A stretch of 10,380 nucleotides of DNA, taken from positions 1-10,380 of the forward strand of contig USCK01000057.1 in assembly GCA_900553205.1 (NCBI GenBank), read 5' to 3'. The notes beneath the pieces are model-generated. The model saw only the letters and a program-made list of their open reading frames with translations, had not been told where the DNA came from and searched no databases. This document shows positions 6,517 to 10,380 of this stretch, piece after piece. Position numbers and translations under genes: made by a program. Origin of the DNA: an uncultured bacterium. Lineage in GTDB: Bacteria > Cyanobacteriota > Vampirovibrionia > Gastranaerophilales > Gastranaerophilaceae. Each line of letters opens with the position of its first letter. The stretch's first letter is position 1.

Positions 6517-6988
6517 TATTAGATTAAAAAATTTATTAAAAAATGCTATTGAAGAATTTTATTCCAATGATAATGAATTAATTGTAGTAAAAGGAATGGA
6601 GCAGGCTTGTGTATTTAGAATTGGTCTTTATCTGTATAATTTAATGCAACGAGATAATAAATTATCTCAATTTGATTTAGATTGTGAATATAACAAAAGT
6701 AATAAAGGTACAAAAATATTAGATGATGTAAAAGTTAGACCAGACCTAATTATACATAAAAGAAACTTAAATAATGATATTCCAAATCAAAAAAATACTT
6801 TAGTTGTTGAATTTAAAGGGTGGTGGAATAAGAATCTAAATGATATAAACAAATTAAAAAAATTTACTGATGAAAGATATAATTATTTATATCCATTAGC
6901 TGTTTGGGTAAAATTAGGAAAAACTTCTAATGAAACTATATTTAGATATTTCAAAAACGGACAGGAGGTAGAAGAAAATGACCTCTGA
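6506..6988 (+). CDS. Small PD-(D/E)XK nuclease-like protein
   Basis: This 160-residue protein has the layout of a restriction-endonuclease fold. A first helix contains Glu32 (KGMEQACVFRIGLYLYNL); a strand carries Pro79-Asp80 (VRPDLIIHKR); a second strand carries Glu102-x-Lys104 (LVVEFKGWW); further helices and a strand follow (LYPLAVWVKLG). These give the D...ExK catalytic set, so it is probably metal-dependent and able to cut nucleic acid, or a relative that only binds it. It is separate from the nuclease domain of HsdR, which has its own PD...ExK residues. It overlaps the membrane-protein gene by 11 bases and hsdS by 11 bases, so all three should be translated together. GGAG (6495-6498) sets the start. 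Substrate and role are unknown. Confidence 0.72.
   Translation: MPSNIRLKNLLKNAIEEFYSNDNELIVVKGMEQACVFRIGLYLYNLMQRDNKLSQFDLDCEYNKSNKGTKILDDVKVRPDLIIHKRNLNNDIPNQKNTLVVEFKGWWNKNLNDINKLKKFTDERYNYLYPLAVWVKLGKTSNETIFRYFKNGQEVEENDL
6963..6968 (+). promoter_or_regulatory. Strong ribosome-binding site of hsdS inside the preceding gene
   Basis: A perfect AGGAGG lies nine bases before the hsdS ATG at 6978 and is embedded in the last codons of the nuclease-like gene. It is the best ribosome-binding site in the operon. It supports the 6978 start even though that start overlaps the upstream gene by 11 bases. Confidence 0.8.
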
Positions 6989-8201
6989 TTGGAAAGAATG
7001 TACATTAGAACAAATATCAACAATTTTGGGAGATGGTTTACATGGAACTCCTAAATATTCAATTAATGGCAAATATGCTTTTATTAATGGAAATAATTTG
7101 TCTAATGGAAAAATAATTATTAAATCAGATACAAAGCGAGTGGATAAATGTGAATATGAAAAATATAAGAAGGACCTAAATAATAGAACATTATTAGTTT
7201 CTATAAATGGCACATTGGGAAACATAGCAGAATATAATGAAGAAAAAATTATATTAGGGAAAAGTGCTTGTTATTTTAATGTTAAAGAGAATATTGATAA
7301 ATATTTTATTAAATATATTTTATTGTCAAAAACATTTCAAGATTATCTAAATAATCAAGCAACAGGTACAACTATAAAAAATATCTCATTGAAACAGATG
7401 AGAGAGTATAATTTCTTATTGCCACCACTTGAAACACAACAAAAAATAGCAAAGGTTTTGAGTGCGATTGATGATAAAATTGAATTGAATAATTCGATAA
7501 ATAATAATTTAGAACAACAAGCACAAGCAATTTTCAAATTTTGGTTTATTGACAATGAATATGAAATAGAAAAAGAAACAACTATTGGTGAAATTTGTAA
7601 ATGCGAATTAGGGGGAACACCTAGTAGAAATAAGAAAGAATATTGGAAAGGTTCTATTGCATGGATTAATTCAGGAGCAGTTAATAATTATCGCATAACA
7701 AAAGCTACTGAATATATTACCGAGTTAGGTTTATCAAAATCTGCGACAAAATTATTACCAAAGAAAACTACCGTATTAGCCATTACAGGTGCAACTTTAG
7801 GGCAAATTAGTTTGTTGGAAATTGATTCTTGTACAAATCAATCAGTAGTTGGAATCTTAGAAAACGAACAGGTTCCTTATGAATTTATTTATCCATATAT
7901 TTGTCATAATATTCATGAGTTATTATCTCATCAAACTGGTGGTGCTCAGCAACACATTAATAAGCAAAATATTGAACAGTTAGCAATTTCTTTTCCAAAA
8001 CTTGATATTATGCGTAAATATAAAAACTTAGTTAATCCAATTTATAGCGAAATTACAAATAACTGTTTTGAAAATGAAACTCTAACTCAACTACGTGATA
8101 CACTTTTACTAAAGTTAATGAATGGTGAAATTGATGTGTCTAAAGTTGATATTGACGATATTTTAGAAAATCAGTCCGCTGATAAATTATTGTTTAGCTA
8201 A
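6978..8201 (+). CDS. hsdS: Type I restriction-modification specificity subunit HsdS
   Basis: This 407-residue subunit chooses the bipartite DNA site for methylation and cutting. Residues 1-148 form the first target-recognition domain, opening WKECTLEQIS and containing GDGLHGTPKY and FINGNNL. Residues 149-195 are the central conserved helix (LPPLETQQKIAKVLSAIDDK). Residues 200-338 form the second target-recognition domain (GGTPSR, then AWINSGAVNN, and GAQQHINK). The C-terminal helix (342-387) ends LLLKLMNGEIDVSKV. Both halves are complete, so this is a full, not a half, HsdS. The two recognition domains differ in sequence, so the two half-sites should differ; the bases read cannot be told from sequence. 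I see no second hsdS or long inverted repeat in the window that would allow switching by inversion. Confidence 0.95.
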   Translation: MTSDWKECTLEQISTILGDGLHGTPKYSINGKYAFINGNNLSNGKIIIKSDTKRVDKCEYEKYKKDLNNRTLLVSINGTLGNIAEYNEEKIILGKSACYFNVKENIDKYFIKYILLSKTFQDYLNNQATGTTIKNISLKQMREYNFLLPPLETQQKIAKVLSAIDDKIELNNSINNNLEQQAQAIFKFWFIDNEYEIEKETTIGEICKCELGGTPSRNKKEYWKGSIAWINSGAVNNYRITKATEYITELGLSKSATKLLPKKTTVLAITGATLGQISLLEIDSCTNQSVVGILENEQVPYEFIYPYICHNIHELLSHQTGGAQQHINKQNIEQLAISFPKLDIMRKYKNLVNPIYSEITNNCFENETLTQLRDTLLLKLMNGEIDVSKVDIDDILENQSADKLLFS

Positions 8202-8218
8202 AGATAAAGAGGTAAAAT

Positions 8219-9067
8219 ATGTTTGATTTTTTCAAGAAAAAAATAAACAAAAATTTAATAGAAAATTCAAGTTCTGATGATAAAGAATGCATTACCGAAT
8301 TAATGTATCCTATTGATAGACCTAATCCTACGCAATTTTTTGTTGATGTAAGAACTCTCGTTGGTTGTTGGTTACAAGAGGAAATGAAGAAATCAAATGG
8401 GGCTCATTGGTTAAAAACAATATTAACCTATCCATGTTTTGAGCATTTGTCAATAGCATACAAAAATCAGATTTTCTGTATATTAATTGAAATAATTAAT
8501 GAACATACACAAAAATCATATTTGCCTCAACAATATAAAGACAATTTAATAAATGAATGTAATAAAAATAACTTGGTGCCTTGCATTTATAAGGTTTATG
8601 TAAATGATCCACTTAATCCAGCATATAATACTTTAAAACCTGTTACTACAGGTTGGAATTTATTTCATGCAGTTACAAATAAACAAATTGATATCGAGAG
8701 TATTGTTTCAGATTTACCAATTGTAATGTCCGAATGGGAATTACATGATTTTGCTATACAAGTTGTTAGAGATTATATTGTTAAACAATTGCATCTGCCG
8801 ATATTATCTTATCAGAATATAATAGGCATAGATCCTCAACTATGGTTTGAAGATGAAAACAAAAACAAAAAATTTGTAATTGTAAGATATACAATATACC
8901 CTGATAATAGAGCAAAGCAACCAGATAATATTCAATCAATTAAAAATAGTTGTAAAGACTATCAAGGATATTTTGCGAGTGTAGCCTTTCATGGAAGTCA
9001 AATTCCTGATACATTATATAGAGGTGATGAAACCTATATTGTATTCAATGGAATTGAGAAAATTTAA
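8219..9067 (+). CDS. Unrecognised protein between hsdS and hsdR
   Basis: This 282-residue protein begins 17 bases after hsdS, with AGAGGT (8208-8213) as ribosome-binding site, and ends nine bases before hsdR. I do not recognise the family. Residues 35-115 are helical, with a Trp/Cys-containing core (VGCWLQEEMKKSNGAHWLKT). Residues 172-190 form a helix (EWELHDFAIQVVRDYIVKQ). The C-terminal 200-282 alternates strands and turns: LWFEDENKNKKFVIVRYTIY, then YFASVAFHG and LYRGDETYIVFNG. The C-terminal pattern of helix, acidic strand and strand could be a distant nuclease-like or nucleic-acid-binding fold, but I cannot place catalytic residues. There is no signal peptide or membrane segment. Its position between two essential subunits suggests co-expression with the restriction complex. 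Confidence 0.75.
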   Translation: MFDFFKKKINKNLIENSSSDDKECITELMYPIDRPNPTQFFVDVRTLVGCWLQEEMKKSNGAHWLKTILTYPCFEHLSIAYKNQIFCILIEIINEHTQKSYLPQQYKDNLINECNKNNLVPCIYKVYVNDPLNPAYNTLKPVTTGWNLFHAVTNKQIDIESIVSDLPIVMSEWELHDFAIQVVRDYIVKQLHLPILSYQNIIGIDPQLWFEDENKNKKFVIVRYTIYPDNRAKQPDNIQSIKNSCKDYQGYFASVAFHGSQIPDTLYRGDETYIVFNGIEKI

Positions 9068-9076
9068 GAGGTAAAG

Positions 9077-10380
9077 ATGCAAACACAATATACAGAAGCT
9101 GCTTATGAAAATTCAGTAATAGAATTATTCCAACATTTGGGTTATACGCATGTGTATGGTCCTGATATTGAAAATCGTGATTTTTATTCTCCTTTGTATT
9201 TAGATATTTTAGAAGATTCAATTTTTCGTATCAATCCCAATGCTCCAAAACCTGCTATTCAAGAAGCGTTATTTAAAATCAAAAATTTTGACAATGGCGA
9301 ATTGTTACAACAAAATAAAATATTTATGGATTATCTACAAAATGGGGTAACTGTAAAATATTTAGAAAATGGCGAACAACGTTCAACTATTGTTTATTTA
9401 GTCGATTACAAAAATGTTGATAATAATTCTTTTATTGTTGCTAATCAATGGACTTTTGTTGAAAACTCTGAAAAAAGACCTGATGTACTGTTATTTATTA
9501 ATGGTTTACCGCTCGTTCTTTTTGAGCTTAAATCCCCATCAAGAGAAGAAACTGATTCATCTCAGGCATATAGACAAATAAGAAACTATATGAAAGAAAT
9601 TCCATCAATGTTTATCTACAACGCAATTTGCGTTATGTCAGATTTATTGATTTCAAAAGCAGGAACAATTACATCGGACGAAACTCGTTATATGGAATGG
9701 AAAACAAAAGACGGCAATTATGAAAACAATCAATATGCACAATTTGATACGTTTGTAGAAGGCATTTTTCAAAAAGAAAGATTTTTAGACATATTAAAAA
9801 ACTTTATTTGTTTCAACAACGATGGACCAAATACCTTCAAAATCCTTGCAGGATATCATCAATATTTTGCAGTTAAAAAAGCTATTGAATCAACAAAACA
9901 CGCAACACAAACTGACGGTAAAGGTGGTGTGTTTTGGCACACGCAAGGTAGTGGCAAATCTTTGTCAATGGTATTTTACGCACACCTTTTGCAAGAGGCT
10001 TTCAATAGTCCAACCGTTGTTGTTATAACAGATAGAAATGATTTAGACAACCAGTTATATTCTCAGTTTTCAAAGTGTCAGGAATTTTTGCGACAAACTC
10101 CAATTCAAGCACAATCAAGAGAGCATCTAAAAGAACTTCTTGATGGTAGAGAGGCAAACGGTATAATTTTTACCACAATGCAAAAATTTGAAGAATCAGA
10201 TGAGCCTTTATCTACCAGACGAAACATTGTAGTTATGGCAGACGAGGCTCACCGAGGACAATATGGGCTAACAGAAAAAGTCGACTCTAAAACAGGTAAA
10301 ATCAAAACAGGTACGGCTCGAGTTATAAGAGATAGTTTGCCAAATGCAACATATATCGGTTTTACAGGAACTCCGATTTC
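9077..10380 (+). CDS. hsdR: Type I restriction endonuclease subunit HsdR, 5' part
   Basis: The first 434 codons are present; family members are usually about 1000 residues, so more than half lies beyond the window. HsdR cuts DNA far from the recognition site after ATP-driven translocation. The N-terminal nuclease domain has Asp136 (RPDVLLF) and Glu150-x-Lys152 (FELKS), the PD-(D/E)XK catalytic set. The helicase part follows with Walker A QGSGKS (290-295), DEAH (389-392) and FTGTP (429-433). All expected motifs are intact and in frame to the window end. The ATG at 9077 has AGAGGT (9067-9072) just upstream, overlapping the end of the previous gene. The family is well established; only the missing C-terminal part is uncertain. 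Confidence 0.95.
   Translation, partial: MQTQYTEAAYENSVIELFQHLGYTHVYGPDIENRDFYSPLYLDILEDSIFRINPNAPKPAIQEALFKIKNFDNGELLQQNKIFMDYLQNGVTVKYLENGEQRSTIVYLVDYKNVDNNSFIVANQWTFVENSEKRPDVLLFINGLPLVLFELKSPSREETDSSQAYRQIRNYMKEIPSMFIYNAICVMSDLLISKAGTITSDETRYMEWKTKDGNYENNQYAQFDTFVEGIFQKERFLDILKNFICFNNDGPNTFKILAGYHQYFAVKKAIESTKHATQTDGKGGVFWHTQGSGKSLSMVFYAHLLQEAFNSPTVVVITDRNDLDNQLYSQFSKCQEFLRQTPIQAQSREHLKELLDGREANGIIFTTMQKFEESDEPLSTRRNIVVMADEAHRGQYGLTEKVDSKTGKIKTGTARVIRDSLPNATYIGFTGTPI

Noticed and set aside
6978..8201. Invertible or duplicated hsdS segments
   Set aside because: Only one complete hsdS is present and I saw no long inverted repeats; the nearby recombinase is broken.
9822..10028. A 68-codon plus-strand frame near the right end
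   Set aside because: It lies inside hsdR, whose Walker A motif falls in the main frame at the same place.
1..10380. CRISPR arrays, tRNA or rRNA genes, complete insertion sequences
   Set aside because: No regularly spaced short repeats, no cloverleaf-like segment and no transposase with terminal repeats were seen on either strand.

Overview
This AT-rich window most resembles a gut member of the Gastranaerophilales (Vampirovibrionia, formerly Melainabacteria), or a similar low-GC gut bacterium. The main hint is the first large protein: a short polar leader followed by a 'TVTFGA'-like box near residues 35-40, a style I associate with that lineage. The genetic code is standard, since TGA is used as a normal stop. 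Taxonomy is an inference.

Left part (1-2100, minus strand). A 582-residue protein of unknown function has a 'WCT...EIQG' central region and a C-terminal solenoid of seven 20-residue repeats. A 55-bp stretch covering its start codon and leader is repeated exactly at the left edge of the window. A paralogue with the same first six residues therefore begins there and runs out of the window. The space between them holds at most a decayed coding fragment.

Middle part (2100-3080). About 430 bp of non-coding DNA contains promoter-like boxes and a clear hairpin whose loop carries a perfect Shine-Dalgarno sequence. It is followed by two broken minus-strand fragments: a piece of unknown origin, and the core-binding part of a tyrosine recombinase that lacks its catalytic domain. 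This is the scar of a mobile element at the edge of the island.

Right part (3097-10380, plus strand). A compact eight-gene operon encodes a type I restriction-modification system with an unusually large set of inserted genes. The order is hsdM, a RhuM-Fic fusion, a 91-residue helical protein, a single-pass membrane/coiled-coil protein, a small PD-(D/E)XK nuclease-like protein, hsdS, an unrecognised 282-residue protein, and hsdR (cut by the window end). Genes are spaced by 0-17 nt or overlap by 11 nt, and I see one promoter, just before hsdM. HsdM, HsdS and HsdR should form the sequence-specific methylase/translocase/nuclease. The five extra genes have no role in classical type I restriction and are the best candidates for an added or composite defence module, in particular the nuclease-like gene that overlaps its neighbours on both sides and the membrane protein before it.
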